DNA from: Gemmatimonadota bacterium
GTDB taxonomy: Bacteria; Latescibacterota; UBA2968; UBA8231
Direction of reading: 5' to 3'
Length of the DNA stretch: 56,795 nucleotides
Assembly: GCA_002712305.1 (NCBI GenBank)
Contig: PATE01000084.1
Coordinates: 1-56,795, forward strand
Positions 16,854 through 26,141 of this stretch are shown here, in pieces (the stretch's first letter is position 1; the number at the start of each line of letters is the position of its first letter). A model generated the notes under the pieces. It saw only the letters and a list, made by a program, of their open reading frames with translations, ran no database searches and was not told where the DNA came from. Both the position numbers and the translations under genes were made by a program.

Positions 16854-17396
16854 TCAGGCCAACTCTTCGATCTGATCGGGCTCGGGCATTTCCTCGAACT
16901 GAACTGCGAGGATCGTCTTGCGTCCGTCGAGCAGGGCTCGAGCTAGCCTGTGTCCTCCGTCCATGAGGCGGCCATTGGCATTGATGATCACAGGCAGGGT
17001 CGTGTCTACCTCGTTGATCCGTCGACAGTGGCCTGCGACCTGCCGGATCGTCGGTGCGGGATCCCCCCGAAACCAGCAGTCCACATCGAGTTCGTCGAAC
17101 CCTTCCACGTCACAGGTCGGCTCGACCAGCGCCTCGGCGAAGCTGACGATCGGCTCCATGTCGGAGAGAGACAGATTCGCTGCGCTCGTCTCGAACATAC
17201 GCGGGTGCAATTGAATCTGACTGCCCCCTGTACGTGGTGGCTCATCTCGCAACACATCATTAAGATCCTCGCGCAGTGTAGCCACCGTCTCCGCCGGCAA
17301 TACCCCCTCCAGAAACAGATACCCCCGCCGGTGGAACTGCTCCACCCAATCCTCAATCTGTTCCGCTGAGGCCACCTCGTGCGCCCGAACCGTCAT
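16854..17396 (-). CDS. Chimera: PhyH N-terminus joined to a ParB/sulfiredoxin-like C-terminus
   Basis: Residues 1-~93 are a normal PhyH start (QFHRRGYLFLEGVLPAETVA, then IQLHPRMFETSAANLSLSDM). PhyH then breaks off before its iron-binding core. From about residue 97 the protein reads as a ParB-nuclease-like family, DVDCWFRGDPAPTIRQVAGH, then LMDGGHRLARALLDGRKTI, where GGHRxxxA is the nucleotide-binding loop. No relative is expected to have this half-and-half architecture, and a PhyH lacking its His-x-Asp cannot bind iron. The start ATG 17396 has GGGAG seven bases upstream. The junction lies near 17110-17120. It is either a novel fusion or a deletion that removed the PhyH 3' part and the ParB gene's 5' part. 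Confidence 0.6.
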   Translation of the reverse strand: MTVRAHEVASAEQIEDWVEQFHRRGYLFLEGVLPAETVATLREDLNDVLRDEPPRTGGSQIQLHPRMFETSAANLSLSDMEPIVSFAEALVEPTCDVEGFDELDVDCWFRGDPAPTIRQVAGHCRRINEVDTTLPVIINANGRLMDGGHRLARALLDGRKTILAVQFEEMPEPDQIEELA

Positions 17397-17869
17397 GACG
17401 AGCTCCCGTTGATTGCAGACCACAGAAATCCGCGTACTCACTGAACGAGTAAATCAGCCTGTGCAGATCCTCGTCGTCAAAGGAAAGACGCGGCCTCAAA
17501 GACGTGTGCCCGACTGTCTCGCCGACCGCCAAATGTCCGGTCCCCCTCCTTTCAGTTCCCCTCTCACAGAGAAAGAGGAGTCAGCGCCGCCCTTTGGGTT
17601 CGGCGAGGGAAAGGAGGGCGATTCACGTCGCACTCAATTCCCAGACAGAAAGTCGCGCACCCAGGACTCGACGAAGTCGAGGCCGGCCAATCTGGAGAAC
17701 CACCACCCGGTAGTGATTCAGCGCCCGAACCCCAAGACGTGCGCCCGACGCCCGCGCCGAACCCAAGGGGGGCAGCCCCACTCCCACCTCACACCCTTGG
17801 CGTCCATCGCCCCCCTGCCCCATCTTACTCGCCACTCGATTCAGGGCCCCAAAACCGAAGGCACGACTC
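17397..17869. other. 473-base divergent intergenic region with a 10-bp inverted repeat
   Basis: No convincing gene is visible in either direction. The two flanking genes diverge, so both promoters should lie here. The arms CCCTCCTTTC (17544-17553) and GAAAGGAGGG (17609-17618) are a perfect 10-bp inverted repeat. Between them lie a CTCTCACAGAGAAAGAGG purine/pyrimidine stretch and a possible small hairpin (GCCGCCC-TTT-GGG-TTCGGC). The remaining sequence is Pro/Arg-coding-like GC-rich DNA with no frame supported by conservation. The inverted repeat could be an operator or a transcript structure. Confidence 0.45.
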
Positions 17870-19597
17870 GTGGCACAAGACAGCGACAAATTGCGCAGTA
17901 AGGACTGGTTTCGTGGCGATCCGAAGACCTCCTTCATCCATCGCAGCTGGATGAAGATCGAAGGTGTTCCCGACCACGAATTCAATGGCAAACCCGTCAT
18001 CGGCATCTGCAATACGTGGTCGGAACTGACCCCCTGCAACGCTCACTTCCGGGAACTGGCCGAGATGGTCAAACGAGGGATCTTCGAGGCGGGTGGTTTC
18101 CCCGTCGAGTTTCCCGTCATGTCCTTGGGCGAACCGATCATGCGTCCCACGACCATGCTTTTCCGCAATCTCGTCTCTATGGATGTAGAAGAATCGATCC
18201 GAGCCAACCCGATGGACGGTGTCGTCCTGCTCGCCGGCTGCGACAAGACCACCCCATCCACGATGATGGGCGCCATCAGTTGTGACCTTCCTACGTTGGT
18301 TGTCAGCGGGGGGCCCATGCTCAATGGCAAGTTCCGTGGCGAGGATATCGGCTCCGGCACCGATGTGTGGCGATTCTCTGAGGACCTGCGCGCCGGCAAG
18401 ATGACGGAGCACGAATTCGCTGAGGCCGAAGCGTGTATGTCACGTTCGGCGGGTCACTGTATGACCATGGGTACCGCGTCGACGATGGCTTGCATGGTCG
18501 AGGCCCTCGGTATGACCCTGTCGGGGGGCGCCGCGATTCCGGCCGCTGATTCTCGTCGCAAAGCGCTGGCGCAGATCGCCGGCAATCGCATCGTCGAGAT
18601 GGTGGCCGAGGACATTCGCCCTTCACAGATCCTCACACGAGAGGCTTTTGAAAACTCCATCATGGTGAATGCTGCCGTCGGCGGATCGACGAATCTCGTG
18701 GTTCATCTGCTCGCGCTGGCCGGACGCTGCGGGATCGAACTGACCCTCGAGGATTTCGACAAACTCGGCAGCCATCTGCCCTTGCTCGTGAATCTGATGC
18801 CGTCGGGCGAATACCTGATGGAGGATTTCTACTACGCCGGCGGTCTGCCAGTGGTGATTCAGGAGCTCAAGCACCTTCTGCACATGGATGCGCTGACCAT
18901 CAATGGCCGCACCCATGCAGAAAACACGGAAGGCGCCGAGTGTTTCAATCGCGATGTCATTGCCACCTTCGATGAGCCTGTGCAGAAGGAAGTGGGCATC
19001 GCCGTTCTTCGTGGCAACCTTGCCGAGGATGGAGCCATCATCAAACCGTCCGCCGCCACGCCGGAATTGCTGACCCACAAGGGCCGTGCCGTCGTCTTCG
19101 AGGACATCGAAGATCTGCACGCCCGCATCGACGATCCGAATCTCGATGTCGACGAGAGTTGTGTGCTGGTCCTGAAGGGCGCCGGCCCTCGTGGTTACCC
19201 GGGTATGGCCGAGGTAGGTAACATGCCCATGCCGCAGAAGATGGTCGAGAAGGGTGTGCGGGACATGGTTCGCATCAGCGACGGTCGCATGTCCGGAACC
19301 GCCTATGGGACGGTCGTGCTTCACACGTCTCCTGAGTCTGCCATCGGTGGGGCGCTGGCTCTAGTGCAGAATGACGACATCATCGAACTCGACGTGCCGA
19401 ACCGGCGGATTCATCTCGAGGTCTCCAACGAGGAACTTGAGAAACGCCGCGCCGCGTGGACGCCGACACCCGCACCGCTGACGGAGCGTGGTTATGCGAG
19501 GATGTATGTCGAGCACGTGCAGCAGGCACACCTGGGTGTGGACTTCGACTTTCTGGTTGGAAAATCCGGCACCAAGGTGACACGGGAGGCCCACTGA
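17870..19597 (+). CDS. IlvD/Edd-family dehydratase, probable sugar-acid (arabinonate-type) dehydratase
   Basis: The Fe-S dehydratase family includes dihydroxy-acid dehydratase (IlvD) and sugar-acid dehydratases. Cluster cysteines are visible at Cys47 (GICNTW), Cys124 (LAGCDKTTP) and Cys197 (GHCMTMGTAST). The opening WFRGDPKTSFIHRSWMKIEG and the ICNTWSELTPCNAHFRELAE segment are characteristic of the arabinonate/xylonate/galactonate branch rather than true IlvD. It removes water from an aldonate to form a 2-keto-3-deoxy sugar acid. The GTG start has AAGG about eight bases upstream. In context, with GH51, uronate dehydrogenase-like and RraA-like proteins, sugar-acid catabolism is likelier than valine synthesis, though the latter is not excluded. 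Confidence 0.85.
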   Translation: MAQDSDKLRSKDWFRGDPKTSFIHRSWMKIEGVPDHEFNGKPVIGICNTWSELTPCNAHFRELAEMVKRGIFEAGGFPVEFPVMSLGEPIMRPTTMLFRNLVSMDVEESIRANPMDGVVLLAGCDKTTPSTMMGAISCDLPTLVVSGGPMLNGKFRGEDIGSGTDVWRFSEDLRAGKMTEHEFAEAEACMSRSAGHCMTMGTASTMACMVEALGMTLSGGAAIPAADSRRKALAQIAGNRIVEMVAEDIRPSQILTREAFENSIMVNAAVGGSTNLVVHLLALAGRCGIELTLEDFDKLGSHLPLLVNLMPSGEYLMEDFYYAGGLPVVIQELKHLLHMDALTINGRTHAENTEGAECFNRDVIATFDEPVQKEVGIAVLRGNLAEDGAIIKPSAATPELLTHKGRAVVFEDIEDLHARIDDPNLDVDESCVLVLKGAGPRGYPGMAEVGNMPMPQKMVEKGVRDMVRISDGRMSGTAYGTVVLHTSPESAIGGALALVQNDDIIELDVPNRRIHLEVSNEELEKRRAAWTPTPAPLTERGYARMYVEHVQQAHLGVDFDFLVGKSGTKVTREAH

Positions 19598-19626
19598 TTG
19601 TTCTCCTTGCCGATGGGCAAAAGGTT

Positions 19627-19645
19627 GACTAAGCTAAACTAAGTC
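19627..19645. promoter_or_regulatory. Imperfect 19-bp palindrome, likely antitoxin operator
   Basis: The sequence GACTAAGCTAAACTAAGTC pairs at seven of nine positions around its centre. It overlaps a TTGACT (19625-19630) that could serve as a -35 element and stands 22 bases before the antitoxin ATG. An AGAGGA ribosome site is at 19655-19660. Phd/YefM-family antitoxins autoregulate by binding palindromes at this spot, so this is probably the operator. No good -10 hexamer is obvious at 16-18 bases from TTGACT. Confidence 0.55.
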
Positions 19646-19666
19646 CACTTCCCCAGAGGAACCCTT

Positions 19667-19915
19667 ATGGAAATCATCAATGTTCACGAGGCGAAGACCC
19701 ACCTCTCGCGTCTCCTGCAGCGAGTCGAAGCGGGCGAGGAAATCGTCATCGGTCGGGCAGGACAACCGGCGGCGAGGTTGGTACCCTACGAATCGAAGCG
19801 CGAGAAACGACGGGGAGGGCAGTGGAAGGGCAAGGTCTGGATCTCACCGGACTTCGACTCTCCGGATCCCGAGTTGGAAAAGCTGTTCCATGACGGGGAC
19901 ATCTTCCCAAGATGA
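19667..19915 (+). CDS. Phd/YefM-family antitoxin
   Basis: An 82-residue antitoxin whose N-terminal domain reads MEIINVHEAKTHLSRLLQRV, then EAGEEIVIGRAGQPAARLVP, the standard Phd/YefM dimerising DNA-binding fold. The C-terminal tail (DSPDPELEKLFHDGDIFP) is the usual acidic segment that wraps and blocks the PIN toxin. It overlaps the toxin start by 4 bases (ATGA), so they are translationally coupled. An imperfect palindrome lies just upstream for autoregulation. Vap-type naming is avoided because the antitoxin is Phd-type, not AbrB. Confidence 0.92.
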   Translation: MEIINVHEAKTHLSRLLQRVEAGEEIVIGRAGQPAARLVPYESKREKRRGGQWKGKVWISPDFDSPDPELEKLFHDGDIFPR

Positions 19916-20292
19916 ATGGTTTGCTCCTGGATACCCACGTGGCGATCTGGTGGTTCGAGGAATCTGCCCGGTTGTCCCATGACGTACGCGTCACGATCGA
20001 GGAGGGGACCTTCGATGTGTTCGTCAGTGCTGCGACTGCATGGGAAATCGTGATCAAGTCGGCAAAGGGACATCTCAAGACACCGGACGACTTTGAGGAG
20101 ACCGCTGTGGACGCCGGTTTCAGATTCCTGTCGATGACTGTTCCACACGCTTTGGCAATACGCGACCTCGAGCGCCATCACAATGACCCCTTCGATCGCA
20201 TGCTCGTTGCCCAGGCCCGCGTAGAGGGCCTGACACTTGTAACCAACGACCCCTGGATTCAGCGTTACGACGTGTCGGTGATGGCCGCGTAG
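19912..20292 (+). CDS. PIN-domain ribonuclease toxin
   Basis: A 126-residue PIN toxin that probably cleaves tRNA or rRNA with Mg2+. The acidic metal site is readable: LLLDTHVAIWW carries the first Asp (residue 7), ATAWEIVIK the conserved Glu, and HHNDPFDRMLVAQA plus TLVTNDPWI the remaining Asp residues. Intact length matches the family. Its start overlaps the Phd antitoxin by 4 bases, and it ends 6 bases before the FG-GAP gene. A second, less similar pair is at 43591-44239. Confidence 0.93.
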   Translation: MNGLLLDTHVAIWWFEESARLSHDVRVTIEEGTFDVFVSAATAWEIVIKSAKGHLKTPDDFEETAVDAGFRFLSMTVPHALAIRDLERHHNDPFDRMLVAQARVEGLTLVTNDPWIQRYDVSVMAA

Positions 20293-20298
20293 TCGGTT

Positions 20299-22572
20299 AT
20301 GCGTTACGCCGTTCCCTTCTCCATCACCAGCACCCTGCCTGCTGACCTGGGCCATATTCCGATCTCGGCGGACATCGATTTCGCCGAACTGGTGCAGAAG
20401 GCCGAGGGCGAGGGTCGTCTCAATCCTGCGTCGATTCAGCTCGTCGACTGCGCAGACGGCAGCGTCATCCGCCATGGCCTGAGTGAGGACCTGGCGCACG
20501 CGGACTTTGGTCGCATCGAGTTCCCTATTCGCGATGTGACCCGCCGCGACTACGAGATCCGATTTGAGACGCTCATGCCGGGCGAACGGCGGCCACACCT
20601 TGCGCCGCCGAAGGTTCCCCTGGTGGGTGTCGGAGACCTGTTGCGCGCCAATGACGACGCGCCCCATCCCGTGACACTGCACAGTTTCGATCTGCGCGAT
20701 CTCGACGGCGACGGCCGTGCCGATCTGATCGGCACTTGGAACTACTATCACCGTCCCGGCACGCCGATCAGCGGCGTGATCGCTTACCCCCGCATCGGCA
20801 CCGAAGATGAGTTTCGCGTGGGGGATCTGGTGCGGTTGCGCTATCGCGATCCGGGTTCGTCCACGCTGCACTACTTCCCCGGCACCTATCTGGAGGCCGC
20901 CTTCGGTGATCTGACCGGCGATGGCCGTCTCGATTTGTGTGTGGCCGAATGGAGTCGTGAGGGTGTGTGGTTCTTCCGCAACACGGGTGATGTCGATGGC
21001 GGTGGCTGGCCGATCTACGAACGACACCCGGATCCGATCGACGTGGGTGGAAGGCTGGCCAGCATTCACAGTCTGCAGATGGTCGACGTGGACGGTGACG
21101 GCCTCGTCGACCTGGTCATCAATGGCCAGTGGATTCGCAACCACAACCCTTTTGGATGGCCTTTCGAGCCTGATCCCCCCCTTGATCTGGGGAGCGGTGA
21201 ACAAGTTGCCCTGGTCGAACTCACAGGGGATGGCCGCCTCGATCTCATCAGTCTCACCGAGAATCCCTCTGCTCACACGCCCATGCCCGATTCACCAGGT
21301 GCGTCACCGGGACATACCGCCCACTGGCGCCCCCGACTCGACGAGGCATGGCCGCAGTTTGGTGATCCACGACCGTTGAGCGGACTCCCACCCTCTACCA
21401 CGCGTGTCGCCGCCATTCACTCTGGCCCTGAAGGCCAGCCCGGGCTTCTGGTCCAACACAATGTGTGGCAGGCGATCTCGCTGTTTGATCTTGGTCTCGG
21501 CCCCGACGGTCAACTCGCCACCCATGAGTGGGGCCGGGCCGAGGCGGACTGTGGCCCTCTGATCCATAGCGATCAGGGCTGGCCCTGTGTGTGCGACTGG
21601 GATGGCGACGGGGGGCGCGATCTGCTGATCGGCGGCGGTTATGGTTGGCCGCGAATCGTCCACGACCTGGGAGAGGACGAGACCGATCCCACCTATTCAG
21701 AGCCGGAGCTGATCTTCGCCGAAGGGGAGCAGGCCATCCGGCTGCGACGCGATGAGATTCTCGGTGGAGACCATTGGCACAACATGGGATACCCCTATCC
21801 GGCCTACATCGACTGGGATGGCGATGGGCTTCCCGATCTGATGTTCCCGAACGAGACGAATCGAATCTTCTGGTATCGGAATGTCGGCACGCGCGAGCAG
21901 CCTGAGTTCGGACCGCGTCAACAGCTGATTGTCGACGGGTATCCGGATGACGCCGCGAAACGCGCTCGTGTGGCAGAACGGGCCCTGGACAAGGAGTTAC
22001 CCAACCATCCCTATCCCTTCGACGAGACGTCTCCTTTCTTCTGGCGCACGGGAGGCGCCTTCGCCGACTGGAATGGAGATGGTCTGTGCGATCTGGCGAT
22101 CCACGACGAAGAGCGCAAGCTGACTCTGTTCGTCCAGGTTGATGACGATGGCACACGGCGACTGCGCAAGGAACGGCGTCTGCTGCTGACCGATGGGCGC
22201 GAGATCGATGACAGCATCGTCGGCCGCGAGAAACACTGGACCGAGTCCTTTCGCGCCATCGACTGGACGGGCGACGGCCGTCTCGACCTGATCTACAACA
22301 CAGCGGGTACTGGACACATCTACCTGCTGTTGAACGCAGGCACAGACACGGACCCCGTCTTCGACCTGCCCAGGCAGTTGTGCTGCTACGGCGAACCTAT
22401 CTCCTTCACGATCCACGGTCCCAATGCGTGGCCCGGTGACCTGGATGGCGACGGCAAGCCCGACCTTCTCGGGTGCGTCGAGTGGAGTGTCTATCCTTTC
22501 TACGCGCATGCGGCTCTCGAAATGGAGCGCCATCCCGACTGGGAACTCGGCGAGCCACGAGCGATGGAGTGA
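20299..22572 (+). CDS. FG-GAP/VCBS repeat protein (calcium-loop propeller), no signal peptide
   Basis: A 757-residue protein containing about seven DxDGDGxxD/DLxGDGRxDL calcium-binding loops, for example [57 protein letters not shown] and [12 protein letters not shown]. These place it in the FG-GAP propeller group seen in integrin alpha chains and secreted bacterial proteins. Unusually for the family, there is no signal peptide. A soluble N-terminal part (about 1-95) precedes the first blade. The end TGA overlaps the GTG of the small downstream protein. Paired with GH51 in the same run of genes, a carbohydrate-binding or scaffolding role is a guess. Confidence 0.85.
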   Translation: MRYAVPFSITSTLPADLGHIPISADIDFAELVQKAEGEGRLNPASIQLVDCADGSVIRHGLSEDLAHADFGRIEFPIRDVTRRDYEIRFETLMPGERRPHLAPPKVPLVGVGDLLRANDDAPHPVTLHSFDLRDLDGDGRADLIGTWNYYHRPGTPISGVIAYPRIGTEDEFRVGDLVRLRYRDPGSSTLHYFPGTYLEAAFGDLTGDGRLDLCVAEWSREGVWFFRNTGDVDGGGWPIYERHPDPIDVGGRLASIHSLQMVDVDGDGLVDLVINGQWIRNHNPFGWPFEPDPPLDLGSGEQVALVELTGDGRLDLISLTENPSAHTPMPDSPGASPGHTAHWRPRLDEAWPQFGDPRPLSGLPPSTTRVAAIHSGPEGQPGLLVQHNVWQAISLFDLGLGPDGQLATHEWGRAEADCGPLIHSDQGWPCVCDWDGDGGRDLLIGGGYGWPRIVHDLGEDETDPTYSEPELIFAEGEQAIRLRRDEILGGDHWHNMGYPYPAYIDWDGDGLPDLMFPNETNRIFWYRNVGTREQPEFGPRQQLIVDGYPDDAAKRARVAERALDKELPNHPYPFDETSPFFWRTGGAFADWNGDGLCDLAIHDEERKLTLFVQVDDDGTRRLRKERRLLLTDGREIDDSIVGREKHWTESFRAIDWTGDGRLDLIYNTAGTGHIYLLLNAGTDTDPVFDLPRQLCCYGEPISFTIHGPNAWPGDLDGDGKPDLLGCVEWSVYPFYAHAALEMERHPDWELGEPRAME

Positions 22573-22733
22573 GCAAACCGAGAGATCTGGCCGATCCCTG
22601 TTGTCTCAGGTATCTGAAAAAGAAGAAGGCCTGCAAAGACTGCCCCCTCACCGAGGGACTGTCGAAGAAGAAACGAAAGAAGCTGCTGAAAAGACTCCGT
22701 CAGGAAGAGGAAATAGGACGAAACCCACCATGA
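22569..22733 (+). CDS. 54-residue Cys- and Lys-rich protein between FG-GAP and GH51 genes
   Basis: The small frame GTG 22569 to TGA 22733 gives [20 protein letters not shown], then [18 protein letters not shown] and [11 protein letters not shown]. Two cysteine pairs, CC and CxxC, could make a zinc or Fe-S knuckle, followed by a strongly basic helix. The GTG overlaps the FG-GAP stop (GTGA) and the TGA overlaps the GH51 start (ATGA), so both junctions are translation-coupled. That tight packing is my main evidence that it is a real gene, not a shadow. I do not recognise the family. A nucleic-acid-binding or metal-binding accessory factor is possible. Confidence 0.6.
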   Translation: MSKPRDLADPCCLRYLKKKKACKDCPLTEGLSKKKRKKLLKRLRQEEEIGRNPP

Positions 22734-24202
22734 CCCGGATCTCGATTACGACCGATGTTGATGCAGGCACGATCTCGCGCCACATCTACGGGCACTTCGC
22801 CGAACATCTCGGCCGCTGCATCTACGATGGGATCTTTGTCGGCGAAGACTCGACGATCCCCCATGTGCGGGGCATCCGCACCAACATCGTCGAGGCCCTC
22901 AAGGGAATACGCATTCCGAATCTCCGCTGGCCCGGGGGTTGTTTTGCCGATGACTACCACTGGATGGATGGCATCGGCCCGCGCAGCGAGCGACCCAAAC
23001 TGGTGAACCATCACTGGGGTCGCGTCGTAGAGGACAACTCCTTCGGCACGCACGAGTTCATGGACTTGTGTGACCAACTCGACACCGAACCTTACATCTG
23101 CGGCAATGTCGGCTCGGGCTCACCCCACGAGATGCAGCAGTGGGTGCAGTATCTGACGGCGCCAGAGGGCCCCATGGCCGATCTTCGCGCCGCCAATGGA
23201 CGTGCCGAGCCCTGGAAGGTGCGCATGTGGGGTGTGGGCAATGAGAATTGGGCCTGCGGTGGATACATGCGCCCTGAATTCTACGCGGATCTGTACCGGC
23301 AACACGTCACCTATCTGCGCAATCTCGGCGAGAATCGTCTCTACAAAGTGGCCTGTGGCCCCTATGGCGACGATCTCCATTGGACGGATGTGCTCATGCG
23401 CGAGACCCAGCCGCGAAGGTTAATGCACGGTCTGGGCATGCACTTCTACTGTGGCTCCGGCCGCGAGAAACAGCTGGCCACCGATGGCACCGAGGATGAT
23501 TGGTATTTCCTGTTGAACACGGCGAATCGTATGGACAGCCTGCTCAAGCAGCAGATCGCCGTCATGGACCGATGGGATCCCGAGGATCGCGTCGGCATGC
23601 TCGTCGACGAGTGGGGCACGTGGCACGAGGTCGAGACCGACACGAATCCGGGATTCCTCTATCAGCAGAACACGATTCGCGATGCCCTCGCCGCCTCCCT
23701 GACCCTCGACATCTTCAATCGGCACTGCCGTCGAGTGCACGGCGCCAACATCGCTCAGACGGTCAACGTGTTGCAGGCGATGATTCTCACCGAGCAGGAG
23801 AAGATGCTCCTCACGCCGACCTATCACGTATTCGAGATGTACGTGCCGCACCACGACGCCACGTGCCTTCCCTGTTACGTAGAGGCTGGCACCCTCGGCG
23901 AAGGTGACACACAGGTTCCGGCCATCAGCACTTCGGCGAGTCGAGCCGACGACGGCAGTGTGCACGTGACGATGACGAATCTGAGTGCCACCGAATCCAT
24001 CGACGTCGCCGTGGCACTGCACGGCGTGCAGGGCAATGACTGCACCGCCCGCATATTGACCGGTGATGCCCTCAACAGCCACAACACCTTCGATGCGCCA
24101 GACACGGTCAGACCGGTCGATTTCGACGGCGTGCGGCTACACGGTTCGACCGCAGATGTCGCGATGCCCCCGCGTTCCATCGTTTCCTTCACTGTGAAGT
24201 AG
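22730..24202 (+). CDS. GH51 alpha-L-arabinofuranosidase
   Basis: A retaining exo-arabinofuranosidase (490 residues, the usual GH51 length). The acid/base Glu172 is in MWGVGNENW and the nucleophile Glu294 in [10 protein letters not shown]. The opening [20 protein letters not shown], the [12 protein letters not shown] loop and the C-terminal beta-sandwich are diagnostic. No signal peptide is present, so it acts on imported arabino-oligosaccharides. The ATG at 22730 overlaps the small Cys/Lys-rich gene; the longer frame to 22424 is rejected because it enters the FG-GAP gene. Arabinose released here could feed aldonate metabolism by the dehydratase at 17870. Confidence 0.95.
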   Translation: MTRISITTDVDAGTISRHIYGHFAEHLGRCIYDGIFVGEDSTIPHVRGIRTNIVEALKGIRIPNLRWPGGCFADDYHWMDGIGPRSERPKLVNHHWGRVVEDNSFGTHEFMDLCDQLDTEPYICGNVGSGSPHEMQQWVQYLTAPEGPMADLRAANGRAEPWKVRMWGVGNENWACGGYMRPEFYADLYRQHVTYLRNLGENRLYKVACGPYGDDLHWTDVLMRETQPRRLMHGLGMHFYCGSGREKQLATDGTEDDWYFLLNTANRMDSLLKQQIAVMDRWDPEDRVGMLVDEWGTWHEVETDTNPGFLYQQNTIRDALAASLTLDIFNRHCRRVHGANIAQTVNVLQAMILTEQEKMLLTPTYHVFEMYVPHHDATCLPCYVEAGTLGEGDTQVPAISTSASRADDGSVHVTMTNLSATESIDVAVALHGVQGNDCTARILTGDALNSHNTFDAPDTVRPVDFDGVRLHGSTADVAMPPRSIVSFTVK

Positions 24203-24208
24203 GGCAAG

Positions 24209-26041
24209 ATGACCACCCTTTCTCTCGGCGATCTACCAACTCTGAAGGCCACACAAAAGACCTCGCCTCCTACCTGGGCCGTCCTCGAGCGTCGGCTCAT
24301 CGATGCCATCGACGAAGCGGCACCCGTATTCCTCGAGAAATACACGCGGCCTGGCGGGGCCCTGATCTGGCAGGAGGAGTATCCGGGTGACGGCGTGTGG
24401 GCGGACGATCTCTACGAAGCCTTCTTCAACTGGCCCCACTATCACGCCCTCGGCGGCAGCGACTACTGTGGTGAGAAGTCGATCGTCGAATGGAATGCGA
24501 TCACACGGCAACTGGCCGTCGACTACGGTCGCGTCACTGACGAATTCGTCAACGATGACGATTGGTTCCACAATGCCGAGAACTACATCTACTTCTATGC
24601 GCTGGGGATGGTCGATCCCACAATACGAGACAATGTCGATCGGGCTCGACGCTTTGCCGGATACTACATCGGCGACAATGCCGATGTAGACAACTATGAT
24701 CCGGCGGCACGGATCATTCGCTCACCGTTCTCGGGCAGCAGAGGACCCCTGTTTCACGCCCGTTTCGACGACGTGCGCTACAATCTCGAACACGGACATA
24801 CGACACTTGGGCCTGACGGCCCCGATCTACCTGAGAACTGGTGGGAAGACGCGCCCCTTCGTCAGCAGATTCACGAGAGGTTCGATCAGGTGGTCATGCA
24901 TTCAGACGTGGTCGTGAATCTTGGCACCGTTCCCCTCGCCGCGACGGCTTTCATGTACACCGGTGAAGAACGTTATCGTCGCTGGATCGTCGACTATGTC
25001 GGGGCCTGGATCGAACGCACTCGAGACAACGACGGCATTCTTCCCGACAACATCGGACCCGCCGGCGAAGTCGGTGAACGTCGCGGCGGCCAGTGGTGGG
25101 GCGGCCACTACGGATGGACTGGACTCTACGGCCATCAGATGATGGGGTGTGCCCTGACGATTGCCGCCGAAGCCGCACAATTGGTCACCGGTGATGCAGC
25201 GTATCTCGACCTGCCCCGTCAGTGGCTCGATCTGCTGGCCGACAAAGCGCAGTGTGGTGACGACGGCCAACTGCTCGTCCCCCACAATCACACCGACGAG
25301 GGTTGGACAAACCACGCCCCCGTGCACGCCCACCACCCCATTCATTTGTGGGCCGCATCGATGGCAAAGGAAGATTGGGCACGCGTCGAGCGATTCAGGA
25401 ATGGCGCTGAAGAAGGTTGGGCGACCGTCTCGTCGCGCGGCCCCAGAGCGCCTGATGATCGCGCCTGGACTCGCTGGCTCGCCGGAGATCTGCCTGACTA
25501 TCCGGAACAGATTCTGCAGGCCAACTACCAGGAAGTCTGCCGCCGTACCGAGGCGGTCATGGCCGATGAGCAGGATCTGACGAAGATGGATGTCCACCAC
25601 TGGCAGCAGGTGAACCCCGTCCTCACCGAAGCCCTCGTGCACTTGACCACCGGAGGGCCGCAGACGGTGTATTGGGGCGGACTTGCCGTGGGCCGCCTAC
25701 GCTACTATGACGCGGAGCGAGGCAGAGCGGGACTTCCCGCCGACGTGGCGGCCCTCGTGCGCCGCCTCGACGCGACCTCAGCATCGATTAGTCTGGTGAA
25801 TCTGTCCGTCCGAGATACGCGCGAACTCGTCATCGGCGCCGGCAGCTTCGGTGAACACCGCTTTACAAGCATGCACGAGTCGTCAGCGGATTCGGCAGTG
25901 CCCAAAGAGATCTCCAGCCCCTGGCTGCGTATCACCATGCCCCCCGGAACCGAGATCGATCTGGAGCTGGGAACAAAGAGATACTGCCGCGAACCCAGTT
26001 TCGCGTTTCCGTGGCATGGGGAAGCCATTCCCATACGCTGA
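24209..26041 (+). CDS. 610-residue protein of unknown family, probable alpha-helical barrel glycan enzyme
   Basis: I do not recognise this protein. The N-terminal ~480 residues are helix-dominated with regularly spaced aromatic/His clusters (FFNWPHYHALGGSDY, WFHNAENYIYFYALGM, RGGQWWGGHYGWTGLYGH, LVPHNHTDEGWTNHAPVHAHH), reminiscent of (alpha/alpha)6 toroids such as those in glycoside hydrolases and polysaccharide lyases. A short beta-rich tail follows (VNLSVRDTRELVIG, IDLELGTKRY). No signal peptide is seen. It begins 6 bases after the GH51 stop, so the two are probably co-expressed. Conserved Asp, His and Trp residues make a sugar-active role likely, but no catalytic pair can be named. Confidence 0.6.
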   Translation: MTTLSLGDLPTLKATQKTSPPTWAVLERRLIDAIDEAAPVFLEKYTRPGGALIWQEEYPGDGVWADDLYEAFFNWPHYHALGGSDYCGEKSIVEWNAITRQLAVDYGRVTDEFVNDDDWFHNAENYIYFYALGMVDPTIRDNVDRARRFAGYYIGDNADVDNYDPAARIIRSPFSGSRGPLFHARFDDVRYNLEHGHTTLGPDGPDLPENWWEDAPLRQQIHERFDQVVMHSDVVVNLGTVPLAATAFMYTGEERYRRWIVDYVGAWIERTRDNDGILPDNIGPAGEVGERRGGQWWGGHYGWTGLYGHQMMGCALTIAAEAAQLVTGDAAYLDLPRQWLDLLADKAQCGDDGQLLVPHNHTDEGWTNHAPVHAHHPIHLWAASMAKEDWARVERFRNGAEEGWATVSSRGPRAPDDRAWTRWLAGDLPDYPEQILQANYQEVCRRTEAVMADEQDLTKMDVHHWQQVNPVLTEALVHLTTGGPQTVYWGGLAVGRLRYYDAERGRAGLPADVAALVRRLDATSASISLVNLSVRDTRELVIGAGSFGEHRFTSMHESSADSAVPKEISSPWLRITMPPGTEIDLELGTKRYCREPSFAFPWHGEAIPIR

Positions 26042-26063
26042 GTCTCGATCGCAAAGACACACC

Positions 26064-26125
26064 TGCCGCAGGATGCGGCACTTGGAGGGTCACTCCCTGT
26101 AGAAGCGAGCGCAGCGAGCTTCTAC
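26064..26125 (+). terminator. Tandem hairpins after the 610-residue gene
   Basis: TGCCGCA-GGA-TGCGGCA (26064-26080) is a perfect 7-bp hairpin with a 3-base loop, starting 23 bases after the stop codon. A second hairpin pairs GTAGAAGC (26099-26106) with GCTTCTAC (26118-26125) around an 11-base loop. Neither is followed by a clear T-run, so they may be processing or convergent-transcription barriers rather than classic intrinsic terminators. The convergent gene on the other strand ends at 26142, so the same elements could terminate both. Confidence 0.5.
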
Positions 26126-26141
26126 AAACGACAGGATGTCG

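Noticed and set aside
19607-19620. TTGCC-GATG-GGCAA hairpin as a strong terminator after the dehydratase
   Set aside because: Only five base pairs and no T-run; too weak to call.
19786-21276. Long 496-residue minus frame
   Set aside because: It is antisense to the Phd/PIN pair and the FG-GAP gene and has low-complexity, non-conserved content.
22424-24202. 592-residue start for GH51
   Set aside because: The extra 102 residues overlap the FG-GAP gene; ATG 22730 is the GH51 start.
26099-26125. Hairpin as part of a CRISPR repeat
   Set aside because: It occurs only once here and has no spacer-like periodicity.
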